Positions 1 to 10,300 of a DNA stretch of 64,000 bases are shown piece by piece. The stretch is from the NCBI RefSeq assembly GCF_000295935.2, contig NZ_ALWO02000023.1, forward strand, positions 186,001-250,000, read 5' to 3'. The stretch's first letter is position 1, and the number at the start of each line of letters is the position of its first letter. The notes under the pieces are model-generated. The model was not told the origin of the DNA, made no database searches, and saw only the letters and a list, made by a program, of their open reading frames with translations. The stretch is from Indibacter alkaliphilus LW1. Its GTDB lineage: Bacteria > Bacteroidota > Bacteroidia > Cytophagales > Cyclobacteriaceae. Both the position numbers and the translations under genes were made by a program.

Positions 1-1184
1 GTAATATTTCTGTAGTTACCGTCTTCATCCATTTCTACGATAGAACTTTTTTTTGGGTCAGCATTGAAATCCTCATCAAAAAACATGTTTGAAAAGTAAA
101 GTTTACCATTCATCCATTTTGGTCCCTCGGTGAAAAACAATTCCGGTTGGGTGGATTTACCGTCAATAACCAAAGTTGGTTCTGACCCTTCTGGAATAAT
201 AGATTCAAACAATCCTTTTTGTTCTTTTTCCATTGTCAGGTAATCAGCCCTGGAGGGCCAAAAAACATCCAATCCATCAAAGCCCCTTTCTCCGGCTGAA
301 ACTCCGTGAACAAAATTGCCGGGAATCCGGACAAGATCGTTTTCCTCCATGAAGTGCTCTTCGTCCAAAAGCAATTCAGTAGCTGAACCCCGAAGGGCAA
401 TTTGAATTTGCTCTTCGGGATGAATATGGTTTTCAAATTCTGAATCCGGATCAAGGTAGATAAAACTTAACAGGACATTTTTTCCTGAAATCAATCTGGA
501 AAATGCTCCAGAGGCCAGCTTGGTCAATTGGATAGAATAAAGATCGTACACTTTGTTTGGTCTGATATTCGGCTCGGCTTGAGCATTTACAGGATTTGCA
601 GAACCGCCTTTGAACTCCTTTCCGGACAGTTTGATATAGTCGGCCCTCTGTGGGCTGTAGACTTCCAGTATTTTAGCCCCCTTGGAGCCAGCCTGAATTG
701 CCTGTTTACTGTCTTTCTCGAGATAAATAAAGTCAACCCTAGGCGTACCCCCATGTATTCCAGTCGGCGCTTCCCTTTCCAATGCCTGCATGGTATGTAC
801 TTCTCCATCAGCCAGGAATTCTACATCTCCTTCCAATAGAAAAACAAATTTTTCAGTTGAAACCACTTCATCAGGAATTTCAGCCAGAGGCTCCAATTCA
901 AGAAGCACTACCATTGCCCCGGTTCCCCAAAAAACCTTCGCCTGAACACCCTGTTGTAGCTGATGGTTATCAAGGCTTTTCAGGTTGACAACTGATCCTG
1001 CTTCCAAACTGGAATGCGTATCAGCGCCAAGGTTATTTTCAATTGTTCTTTTTTCCAATCCATACTTTTCTATCAATGCTTCATTTTTTTGATGCCAGTG
1101 ATTGGAAGAAGGGGTACATTTCGAAAAGCAAATCAATGTACAGGAAACGAGTACCGAAAAGACTGTTTTTTGATAGGGTTTCAT
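1..1184 (-). CDS. Cupin / SMP-30-gluconolactonase fusion, partial (3' end off the left edge)
   Basis: Reading the minus strand from the ATG at 1184 gives about 394 codons without a stop, up to the window edge. The N-terminus (MKPYQKTVFSVLVSC...) looks like a signal or lipoprotein peptide with Cys near residue 23. The first half contains two cupin-like repeats; the second carries the metal motif HIHPEEQ followed by G and then IPGNFVHGV, matching the two conserved cupin boxes. The last visible part, starting TEGPKWMNGKLYFSN, matches the opening blade of SMP-30/gluconolactonase beta-propellers. Known members of that family hydrolyse sugar lactones to aldonic acids. It is the last visible gene of the minus-strand operon with the esterase, aldehyde dehydrogenase and FAH enzyme, 111 nt after the esterase. 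Inference: exported lactonase or sugar-acid enzyme. The C-terminus is not visible. Confidence 0.8.
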   Translation of the reverse strand, partial: MKPYQKTVFSVLVSCTLICFSKCTPSSNHWHQKNEALIEKYGLEKRTIENNLGADTHSSLEAGSVVNLKSLDNHQLQQGVQAKVFWGTGAMVVLLELEPLAEIPDEVVSTEKFVFLLEGDVEFLADGEVHTMQALEREAPTGIHGGTPRVDFIYLEKDSKQAIQAGSKGAKILEVYSPQRADYIKLSGKEFKGGSANPVNAQAEPNIRPNKVYDLYSIQLTKLASGAFSRLISGKNVLLSFIYLDPDSEFENHIHPEEQIQIALRGSATELLLDEEHFMEENDLVRIPGNFVHGVSAGERGFDGLDVFWPSRADYLTMEKEQKGLFESIIPEGSEPTLVIDGKSTQPELFFTEGPKWMNGKLYFSNMFFDEDFNADPKKSSIVEMDEDGNYRNI

Positions 1185-1295
1185 AATCGAAGGTTGTAGA
1201 ATTAGGATTAGGGAATAATATCAGATATTTTGGAAACTGCTAGACGCTATCGGTTGTCATAGAGCCTTTCTACCGCTGATTAATCATTTACAAAA

Positions 1296-2447
<1,152 letters not shown>

Positions 2448-2485
2448 CTAATTTCAAATTCTCCAAATCATTATTTATCAGGATT

Positions 2486-3937
2486 TCATTTTTTAATCTC
2501 CCCGTTCACCATCCTCCAAATTCCCAGAGGATTGGAGTCAGCCAAAGCTTCCGGGATCAGACTCTGGGGCATGTCCTGGAAAGAAATAGGTCTGGCAAAC
2601 CGTTTGATTGCGTATGACCCTACGGAGGTACTCCTGCTGTCTGTGGTAGAAGGGAATGGCCCTCCGTGATGCATCGCGTGGCCTACTTCTACACCTGTTG
2701 GCACACCTTTAAAAAGCAATCTCCCGCATTTTTCTTCCAGAAGACTGATCAGGTTAAGTTTGTCCTGAAGTTCTTTTTCTTCTGCCCAAATCGAAATTGT
2801 TAATTGGCCATGGAGTTTTTTTGCTATTTGGAAAAGCTCATGCTCATCATTGTAGACGACCATTAAAGCAAATGGCCCAAAGACCTCTTCTTGGAATTTT
2901 TTGTCCTTTAGCCAGTCTTTGGCCTTGATTTTGGCCATGGCTGGTTGACTATTTATCAAATCTTTTTTCTCTGAGACTTTAATCCAATCTAATTCCTGTC
3001 TTTGCTGGAATTGATCCAAAGCAGCATAATAGCTTTTAGCAATTCCTTCATGTAACATTGGGGCTTCAACAACCTCATTCAATTCTGATTGAACAGCTTG
3101 GGAAAATTGTTTTGCATAAGTTTCAGGTATAAAAATAAGTCCTGGATTTGTGCAGAACTGACCTGCTCCCAAAGTCAATGAAGCGGCATAGGATCTGGCA
3201 AGGTTGTCCAATTCTATTTCAAGCTTATTTTTGAAAGCAAAAACTGGATTGACTGAGCCCATCTCAGCATATACAGGTATAGGCTCCTCCCTTTGAGATG
3301 CCAGTTCAAAGAGGGCCATTCCTCCATAGTAAGAACCTGTAAAGGCAACAGCTTTGGCAGTTGGATGCTTTACCAATTCCTGACCTTCCGGAATTCCACC
3401 TTCAACATGTATGAAAATTCCTTCAGGCAAACTTGATACAGATAAAGCCTCTTTGATAACCTCTGCGACTAATTTAGATGTTTTGGGATGGGCGGGATGT
3501 GCTTTGTAAATTACTGGACATCCAGCTGCCAAGGCTGAAATTGTATCTCCTCCTGCTGTAGAAAATGCTAAGGGAAAATTACTTGCCCCAAATACAACTA
3601 CAGGACCTAAAGGGAATAGCATCCTTCTAATATCAGGTTTTGGTGCAGGAGTTCTTTTAGGATTGCCATCGTCTATGGTGGCTTCCACCCAGCTACCCTC
3701 TTCAATAAGTTTCTCGAAAAGCCTGATCTGACCTACAGTACGTCCAAGTTCACCTGTAATTCTTCCTTCAGGAAGGTTTGATTCCGAAGATGCCAATGGG
3801 ATCAACTTGGTTTTGATTCTTTCCAGACCATTGGCAATCTCATTTAAGAATCCAGCTTTTTTCTTTCCCGATAGGTGTTTATAGCTTAAAAAAGCATCTT
3901 GAGCCTGTTCAAAAATAGCGTCAAAAGTATTTTTCAT
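2486..3937 (-). CDS. Aldehyde dehydrogenase, 2,5-dioxovalerate (alpha-ketoglutarate semialdehyde) dehydrogenase-like
   Basis: A 483-residue cytoplasmic aldehyde dehydrogenase without signal peptide. The catalytic Cys262 is in GAGQFCTNPG and the general base Glu225 in AEMGSVNP. Residues 110-150 form the cofactor-binding Rossmann segment (GPVVVFGASNFPLAF, CPVIYKAHPAHP). The wording of these motifs is that of the NADP-preferring alpha-ketoglutarate-semialdehyde dehydrogenases, which finish non-phosphorylative pentose and hexarate breakdown by making 2-oxoglutarate. It sits in an operon with an FAH-family enzyme 85 nt upstream and a secreted esterase downstream, which fits a sugar-acid pathway. 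The fold is certain; the exact substrate is inferred. Confidence 0.85.
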   Translation of the reverse strand: MKNTFDAIFEQAQDAFLSYKHLSGKKKAGFLNEIANGLERIKTKLIPLASSESNLPEGRITGELGRTVGQIRLFEKLIEEGSWVEATIDDGNPKRTPAPKPDIRRMLFPLGPVVVFGASNFPLAFSTAGGDTISALAAGCPVIYKAHPAHPKTSKLVAEVIKEALSVSSLPEGIFIHVEGGIPEGQELVKHPTAKAVAFTGSYYGGMALFELASQREEPIPVYAEMGSVNPVFAFKNKLEIELDNLARSYAASLTLGAGQFCTNPGLIFIPETYAKQFSQAVQSELNEVVEAPMLHEGIAKSYYAALDQFQQRQELDWIKVSEKKDLINSQPAMAKIKAKDWLKDKKFQEEVFGPFALMVVYNDEHELFQIAKKLHGQLTISIWAEEKELQDKLNLISLLEEKCGRLLFKGVPTGVEVGHAMHHGGPFPSTTDSRSTSVGSYAIKRFARPISFQDMPQSLIPEALADSNPLGIWRMVNGEIKK

Positions 3938-3983
3938 GGTGTATTCAATTTTAAAGAAGTAATATATTTATATTTTGATTGAT

Positions 3984-3999
3984 ACACTTTATTAAGTGT
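3984..3999. promoter_or_regulatory. Inverted repeat ACACTT-N4-AAGTGT, possible operator
   Basis: A 16-nt inverted repeat with perfect 6-nt arms lies in the 85-nt spacer between the FAH gene and the aldehyde dehydrogenase gene. The same half-site (AAGTGT/ACACTT) occurs in opposite order upstream of the operon at 4957-4977. Shared half-sites suggest one regulator, but no cognate regulator gene is visible next to it. Confidence 0.35.
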
Positions 4000-4022
4000 T
4001 GTAATAACAGATAATGCCAGAT

Positions 4023-4856
4023 TTATTTGCGCATCATAGCTACGGTATTAGTCAACTCTCCGATTTCAGGGATTTTGATTTTAACCTGATCATCAACTTG
4101 TAAGCTGAAAGTGTCATCAGGGACCAAGCAAGTTCCTGTCATTAAGTAAACTCCATTTGGGAAGTGCATTTCTCTAAATAGGAATTCTATTAATTCGGTA
4201 TGCTTTCTTTTCATTTGATTGATCGATATTTGCCCCTGAAAAACCTCTTTCTCCTTTCGAATGATCGTCATTGTGATGGTTGTATCTGGGGCTATGGGGG
4301 ATTCCGGTACATAAAGACATGGGCCTATTGCTGCAGCTCTTTCATAACACTTTGCCTGTGGAAGATAAAGGGGGTTTTCTCCTTCAATGTCTCTGCTGCT
4401 CATGTCGTTACCTATGGTGTAACCTACGATTTTACCTGAAGTGCTTGCAAAAAGAGTCAGCTCAGGCTCAGGAACGTTCCACTGGGAGTCTTTTCTTATA
4501 TAAACAGGTTCGTCAGGACCGGAAGCTCTGAAATAGCTGGATTTGAAAAATAGTTCTGGGCGCTCGGCCTCATATACATGAGAATAAAAGACTGCCGCTC
4601 CACTATCTTTGGATTCTTCCATCCTTGCCTCCCTGCTTCTCATATATGTAACCCCTGAGGCCCAAATTTCTTGTGTACCAATTGGAGTTAGAATTTCTTC
4701 CCCGAATTCAATTTCATTAAGCTGTGGGATTTCTGCTTTAATTTGTTGATAGAGATTGTCCTTATTTACAAAATTGTCCCAATCTAGGCTGCTTTTGAAA
4801 TAATATTTCTCATTGAATTCGATTATAATTCCTTTTGCGATTTTGTAAAGTTTCAT
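4023..4856 (-). CDS. Fumarylacetoacetate hydrolase (FAH) family protein, probable 2-keto-3-deoxy sugar-acid dehydratase or hydrolase
   Basis: A 277-residue cytoplasmic protein. The FAH metal-site signature is present: VPEPELTL supplies acidic ligands and GNDMSSRDIEGENP supplies the Asp ligand. The same fold includes 2-keto-3-deoxy-arabinonate/xylonate dehydratases and 2,4-diketo-3-deoxy-fuconate hydrolases. With an alpha-ketoglutarate-semialdehyde-dehydrogenase-like enzyme as the next gene, the 2-keto-3-deoxypentonate dehydratase role is the best guess: that enzyme makes the semialdehyde which the dehydrogenase oxidises. First gene of the minus-strand operon; an inverted repeat about 100 nt upstream may be its operator. 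Family assignment is firm, reaction inferred. Confidence 0.8.
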   Translation of the reverse strand: MKLYKIAKGIIIEFNEKYYFKSSLDWDNFVNKDNLYQQIKAEIPQLNEIEFGEEILTPIGTQEIWASGVTYMRSREARMEESKDSGAAVFYSHVYEAERPELFFKSSYFRASGPDEPVYIRKDSQWNVPEPELTLFASTSGKIVGYTIGNDMSSRDIEGENPLYLPQAKCYERAAAIGPCLYVPESPIAPDTTITMTIIRKEKEVFQGQISINQMKRKHTELIEFLFREMHFPNGVYLMTGTCLVPDDTFSLQVDDQVKIKIPEIGELTNTVAMMRK

Positions 4857-5426
4857 GGATAAATAAACAGGTTAATAGGTTTGGCTTTTGTTTTATTTTG
4901 GAAATCAAATCATAAACTTAATTTTTTTCGGGAATAAAAGTGGCTTTTTTTTAAAAAAAGTGTAATATTCACACTTTATGAAAGTACAAAGCTTTGGAGG
5001 AACAACCTAGAATACTATAGATTCTTAAAAGTTATGGCCAACTGTAATTTCCTTACATATTGGCATCAGAAATTTACTTTGAAAGAAATTGAAACAGCTG
5101 GGATGCAGACAATATTCAAAGGGGTGTTCTGGATCGGATGGACTGTGAAGCAGTTGTATATGGAGGACGATTGGGAGCGATTTTGTTCATTAATTAAATG
5201 GGCATTTATTTGGGAAAGTCTCAGTTAAAATTCAAGAGATCCATGTTTGTTGAATATAGAATGGGTAAATCCAATATAGACATTTAAGTATTTGTAAAAA
5301 CTAGTTTATGAAACCAAGAAACAGTGTCAGTCTGATTTTGGGTCCAATGATATTTAGTTTCATGGTGAATCAATAATACCTATTAAAAGTCAATGACTTA
5401 ATTATTAATTTACTTTCATAAAACCT
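4857..5426. other. Divergent intergenic region between the FAH operon and the sigma factor gene
   Basis: About 570 nt of AT-rich sequence. It holds the inverted repeat at 4957-4977 and a 64-codon open frame at 5034-5228 that I could not connect to any family and regard as chance. It must contain the promoters for both divergent transcription units; I could not pick a convincing TAnnTTTG element. No RNA gene seen. Confidence 0.6.
4957..4977. promoter_or_regulatory. Inverted repeat AAAGTGT-N7-ACACTTT, possible operator of the FAH operon
   Basis: Perfect 7-nt arms separated by AATATTC, centred about 110 nt before the FAH start codon. A T-tract followed by an A-tract lies on one side. The half-site recurs at 3984-3999 inside the operon. 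The geometry suits a dimeric helix-turn-helix regulator; which one is unknown. Confidence 0.4.
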
Positions 5427-6032
5427 ATGAAAAACCTCGACTCCCAAAATATTTCCAAACTTGTTTTCCAGACCAAAACCGGAGACCGAAAGGCCTTTTC
5501 AGCTTTGTATGATTTTTTCTCCCCAAAATTGATCCATACCGCCAGACGAATGTTTGTGTCCAAAGAAGATGCTGAAGGTATGGCTCAGGATATTTTTATT
5601 TTCATTTGGGAAAAACGTGAAAATCTCAACCCCGAATTGTCCTTTAATGCTTACTTGCTCACGATTTTGAAATCAAAGCTGTATAAAAAAGGGAAAGCAG
5701 AAGCTAGAAAAACGGCCTATCAAAAATACGCTATTAAATTTCAGGAATACGAAAACAGTGCCACTGAAAGTGAGGTGATGTATGAAGAGTTAAAAATGTT
5801 ATCTTCAAAGGCGATCGAGAATTTGCCCAAGCAACAAAAGCAGATTTTTTTATGGAAGGGTTTGGAGAATCTTACATCCGATGAAATAGCCTCTAAGCTG
5901 GGGCTTTCAAAAAGAACAGTGGAAAATCATTTTTACCAGGCCAAAAAGAAGCTTCAAACTGAAATTAATAAAGAGTATGCAGTTCCGGTGAAAAAGCTTT
6001 CGGTACTTTTTTTGGCATTCATATTAAAATAG
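5427..6032 (+). CDS. ECF sigma-70 factor (Bacteroidota SusC/D-associated type)
   Basis: A 201-residue sigma factor. Region 2 (about residues 20-85) contains the core-binding segment with EDAEGMAQDIFIFIWEKR. Region 4 (about 125-180) contains LPKQQKQIF and the helix-turn-helix TSDEIASKLGLSKRTVENH. Such factors are held by a FecR-type anti-sigma protein and released when a TonB-dependent transducer binds its ligand. The FecR gene follows after about 220 nt and a SusC with an N-terminal STN signalling domain comes next, so all parts of a trans-envelope signalling chain are present in order. Likely controls the downstream susCD and catabolic genes. Confidence 0.92.
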   Translation: MKNLDSQNISKLVFQTKTGDRKAFSALYDFFSPKLIHTARRMFVSKEDAEGMAQDIFIFIWEKRENLNPELSFNAYLLTILKSKLYKKGKAEARKTAYQKYAIKFQEYENSATESEVMYEELKMLSSKAIENLPKQQKQIFLWKGLENLTSDEIASKLGLSKRTVENHFYQAKKKLQTEINKEYAVPVKKLSVLFLAFILK

Positions 6033-6253
6033 AGGGGAAGAATTGTACCTGATTTATTGCTCATTCAGGATGTTCCAATGAAAATTACTTTTAGCCCAAG
6101 AACCACATTGATCTATGCTACCAATTACCGTTTAGAACCCATTTTAAAACTGTTTCAGATTAATTTTTCAAAATTTAATTAAATTTTCTTCGATCTACAC
6201 TGAGTAAATATGCTGGGTTGAGGCTATATACAATAGAACATAGCAGAAGAAAT

Positions 6254-7231
6254 ATGCAATTTGATTATCGGGATTATGAAAAGTTCCATAACGGAATGAT
6301 GGACAGGGCAGAGGCTGCAAAGTTTTTGGAATGGCTAGAATCTCCTGCCGGTGAAAAATCTTTTCAGAAATGGGTTGAAGATAATTGGAATGAACCTTCA
6401 TCTGTAATTCGTCAAAACTTCTGCTCTACAAAAGGCCGGGAAACCGTGAAGAAAATCCATTTCAGCCTTAATCTGCAAAATGTTGCAGCAGCCCTGCTTT
6501 TACTTCTTACAGCTGTTTTTGTCTTTTATTTCAATAAAGACAGCGTTCCGCCTGCCGAATATCAGACAAGTATTCAACCTACAGATATCATCAAATCTGC
6601 TCCAAAAGGCAAAAAAACTACAGTGACTCTTTCTGATGGAAGTAAAGTCTACCTTAATTCTGAAAGTGAAATTCAATATCAGTCTAATTTTAAGGATGAC
6701 AGGACACTAAAATTGACAGGAGAGGCATTTTTTGAAGTGGTTTCTGACAGTCTCAGACCATTTACTGTCATCACCAATGAAATTTCCACCCAGGCATTGG
6801 GTACAAGCTTCAATATAAATGCCTATCGAGAGAAGAAAGAGATTTTCATAGGCTTGGTCAGTGGTAAAATTGTGGTAGAATCATCCAAAAACACAAATGA
6901 TAAATTCTTTGTCCAGCCGGGTGAGGGGATAGGGTACGGATTAGAAAATGAGATGCTTTACAAAAAAGAAATTGATGTAAAAAAAATTGGCCAATGGAAA
7001 TCCGGAATCATAGAATTTGAAAATATGCCTTTGGATGAAGTGCTCCATTTATTGGAGAGGTGGTATGATGTGGAGATTCATATTGAAAATGGGATGCGTG
7101 TTCCAAAGGAACTATGTACAGGAAAGTTTAAGCCTCACGAGTATTTAACCAATGTATTAGAGTCCTTATCTCATGCCATTGATTTTGACTACTCAATCGA
7201 AAATAAGAAAGTCATACTGAATTTTAAATAA
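6254..7231 (+). CDS. FecR-family anti-sigma factor
   Basis: I start at the ATG at 6254, preceded by AGAAGAA; an in-frame TTG at 6218 adds 12 unlikely residues. The 325-residue protein has a cytoplasmic N-terminal segment (residues 1-75) that would bind the sigma factor, one membrane span (NVAAALLLLLTAVFVFYF, about 78-97), a periplasmic FecR beta domain (about 115-225, KKTTVTLSDGSKVYLN) and a C-terminal DUF4974-type domain (about 250-325, NMPLDEVLHLLERWYDVEI). Sits between the ECF sigma factor and susC, as expected for its role in passing the receptor signal across the inner membrane. Confidence 0.9.
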   Translation: MQFDYRDYEKFHNGMMDRAEAAKFLEWLESPAGEKSFQKWVEDNWNEPSSVIRQNFCSTKGRETVKKIHFSLNLQNVAAALLLLLTAVFVFYFNKDSVPPAEYQTSIQPTDIIKSAPKGKKTTVTLSDGSKVYLNSESEIQYQSNFKDDRTLKLTGEAFFEVVSDSLRPFTVITNEISTQALGTSFNINAYREKKEIFIGLVSGKIVVESSKNTNDKFFVQPGEGIGYGLENEMLYKKEIDVKKIGQWKSGIIEFENMPLDEVLHLLERWYDVEIHIENGMRVPKELCTGKFKPHEYLTNVLESLSHAIDFDYSIENKKVILNFK

Positions 7232-7361
7232 TCAAGCCTATGAAAAAAATCCTTTAAATCAAATATTTTAATCCATTACTCTGTACCCTAAGTTGTCTTA
7301 AACAGGCATCTATGGATCAGTACCATAATTATTAGTTTGTAAACCAACAAAAACCCAAGAT

Positions 7362-10300
7362 ATGTTACCAAACCTTTACAAAAGAATGATTATGGTCTTC
7401 AAATTGGTCATTTCAGTGACCCTTTTCCTGACCATAACCTCCCCCGCTTTATTTGCTGAAAGCAAAATGGACCAGGTCAAAAGTATTGATGAAGTTTTCA
7501 TCACTCTTGAGATCGAGGAAGGCAATCTAGAAGAAATTCTGAATGCGATAGAAAACAAAACGGAGTATAGTTTTTTTTACACCCAGAAGAATCTTAAAAA
7601 TAAAAAACTGATCAGCCTTTCTGCAAGGGAAGGCAAAGTCTCGGATTTTTTAATGGACATAGCCAGCCAAAGACGCCTGCATTTTAAACAGGTAAACAAC
7701 GTGATTAGCGTACGCTCCTTGCCTGAGCCGTCTGATTCCAGGCAGATTGAAATCGAGATCAACAATCTGGAGGTCGAGGTGACCGGAACAGTAACCAATC
7801 AGGAAGGAGAATCTCTTCCCGGTGTTGCTATTTCTGTGATGGGAACAACTACAGGTGCGATTACTGATATAGACGGAAAATATCAAATTCTGGCTCCTGA
7901 TGGTGCTACCCTGGTGTTCTCCTATATTGGCTACAGTACCCAGTTCATTGAAATTGGCAACAGGTCAGTAATTGATGTTGTCATGGAAGAAGATACACAG
8001 GGGCTTGAAGAGGTAGTGGTTACTGCTTTAGGTATTCAAAGGTCAGCACGAAGCCTGGGCTATGCAACCTCCAGTGTGAAGTCAGAAGAACTAACTGTCA
8101 ACCGTACCCCAAATATGATGAATGCCCTGGTTGGGAAAGTGGCTGGAGTCAATATTTCTCCAATGGGCACAGGTCCTGGTGGAACTTCAAAAATCAGGAT
8201 TCGTGGTCAATCCTCCCTATCAGGCCAGAACAATCCACTTATTGTTATCAATGGTATTCCAATTGATAATACGAATTTTGGTACGAACCCAGGTAATCAG
8301 GGTGCTGATGGTGCTATTGGAAATAGAGGAGGGGGTATGACCTCAGATGGTGGAGACGGACTCTCAAGCATTAATCCTGACGATATTGAAGACATGACTG
8401 TTTTGAAAGGTGCTGCTGCATCAGCTCTATATGGGAGCAGGGCAAAGGACGGAGTCATTATGATCACCACAAAAAGCGGTGCAAAAACGAAGGGAATTGG
8501 TGTTACATACAATGTAAACTACACCAACGAACAACCTCTGGATTTTACAGATTATCAATATGAATATGGACAGGGTGAAGGTGGAATAAGACCGACAAGC
8601 CCAAATCCAACTTCAGGACAGTGGTCTTTTGGAGAAAGGTTTCAATCAGGCATGACTCAGGTTTTGTTCGATGGTGTCACTGTTCCCTACGTGCCAAACC
8701 GCGGTATGATTAATCAGTTTTTCAGAAACGGACAAAACCTGACCAATACGATTTCTATTTCGGCAGGAGGAGATAATGGAGGACTTACATTTTCTTTTGC
8801 AGATATGAATAGCAAGGGGATTGTACCCAATAACTCTTTTAACAGAAAAACTGTCTATCTAGGATTCAACTATGACATAACTCCAAAATTAACTATAAGA
8901 GGTAACGTCAATTATTCAGTTGAAGAAAACAGAAATCCACCAAACGTAGCAGAACAGGATAATTCAATTCCAACAGCGCTTTATAACATGGCGAATTCCA
9001 TGCCTCTCGATGTGCTTAGAGACAATTATTTGGACGCTGATGGTAATGAAGCTGTTTATTCGAGGTTTAGGAATCGTACAAACCCCTATTTTACCCTCAA
9101 TGAACAATTTCAAAATATCAAACGTGATAGGATCTTCGGAAATGTGTCTTTGAAATATGACATCTTACCATGGCTTTATGTTCAAGGAAGAATCGGACAG
9201 GATTTTTGGTCTCGTGATCAGGATTATAACAATTTTCCTCATGGACAAGCTTCACGAGCACCTGCACCTGCGGGTTTTGTAAATGGGATTTACACTCAGG
9301 AGTCCAGAAGGTTTAGAGAGGTTAATGCTGATTTTATAGTATCAGCCCAACAGGCCTTTGGCGACTTTGAGGCAAGCCTCAATGTAGGAGGTAATCATAT
9401 GTATAGATCTTCAGATCGAAACAGTGTTCAAGTTACGGACTTTATTATCAGGGATTTATATACTGTACAAAATGGTAGGGTTAAAGATCCCATTTATAAT
9501 TTCTCCGAAAGGTCTGTTAACTCCCTATTTGCATTTGCGGAGTTCTCCTATAACAAAACACTATACCTAAACGGTACATTAAGAAATGACTGGTTCTCTA
9601 CTTTATCGGAAGAAAATCGAAGTATCATGTACCCCTCAGTCGCATTGAGTTATGTGTTCACTGAGAACCTGGTCCCTAACCGGTTTTTAAATTTTGGTAA
9701 ATTCAGACTCGCTTATGCAGAAGTGGGAAGTGATTCTGATGTGGCTCCCTATTCTGACGTTTTATTTTATGGTGTAAATGCAAATCTTTTTAATGGCCAG
9801 CCTGTAGGTTTTCCTCTTGGTTCCACTTTGCCCAATCCCAACCTGCGACCGATGCGGATTTCTGAAGTAGAAGCTGGATTCGAATTGGCGTTTTTGGATG
9901 GACGAGTAAACTTGGATATCGCAGCATATAATAAAGTGACTACTGATCAGATTGTAAGTGCTCAAATCTCCGATGCCTCCGGTTTTCAGACAACTGCAAT
10001 CAACAGTGGTCAAAGTAGAAATAGAGGAGTTGAAGGATTGTTAAGGATTATTCCAATTGAGACAGATAACTTCCTCTGGGAAACATCCATAAACGGAGCC
10101 TACAATAAAACCAAGGTTCTGAGCTTGCTTACTGATATTCCAGGTGAAAGGATTACAGTTGGAAACCATGTTTTTAACGGTGAATTGAGACAGATAGTAG
10201 GGGAAGAAATGGGTCAGGTTGCAGGTTTTGGATATAGAAGAGATGAAGCCGGTAATATCATCTTTGGTGGAAACGGCTTACCATTAAGGACTGAGGACTT

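Noticed and set aside
528-1199. Several plus-strand open frames opposite the cupin/SMP-30 gene
   Set aside because: They are antisense to a continuous minus-strand frame with clear domains; their products have no family features.
3900-4900. Horizontal transfer of the FAH/aldehyde dehydrogenase operon
   Set aside because: Base composition and codon use look like the surroundings and there are no mobility genes or flanking repeats.
5034-5228. 64-codon open frame between the FAH operon and the sigma gene
   Set aside because: The product resembles nothing I know, is rich in aromatic residues as in random translation, and has no promoter-like element close by.
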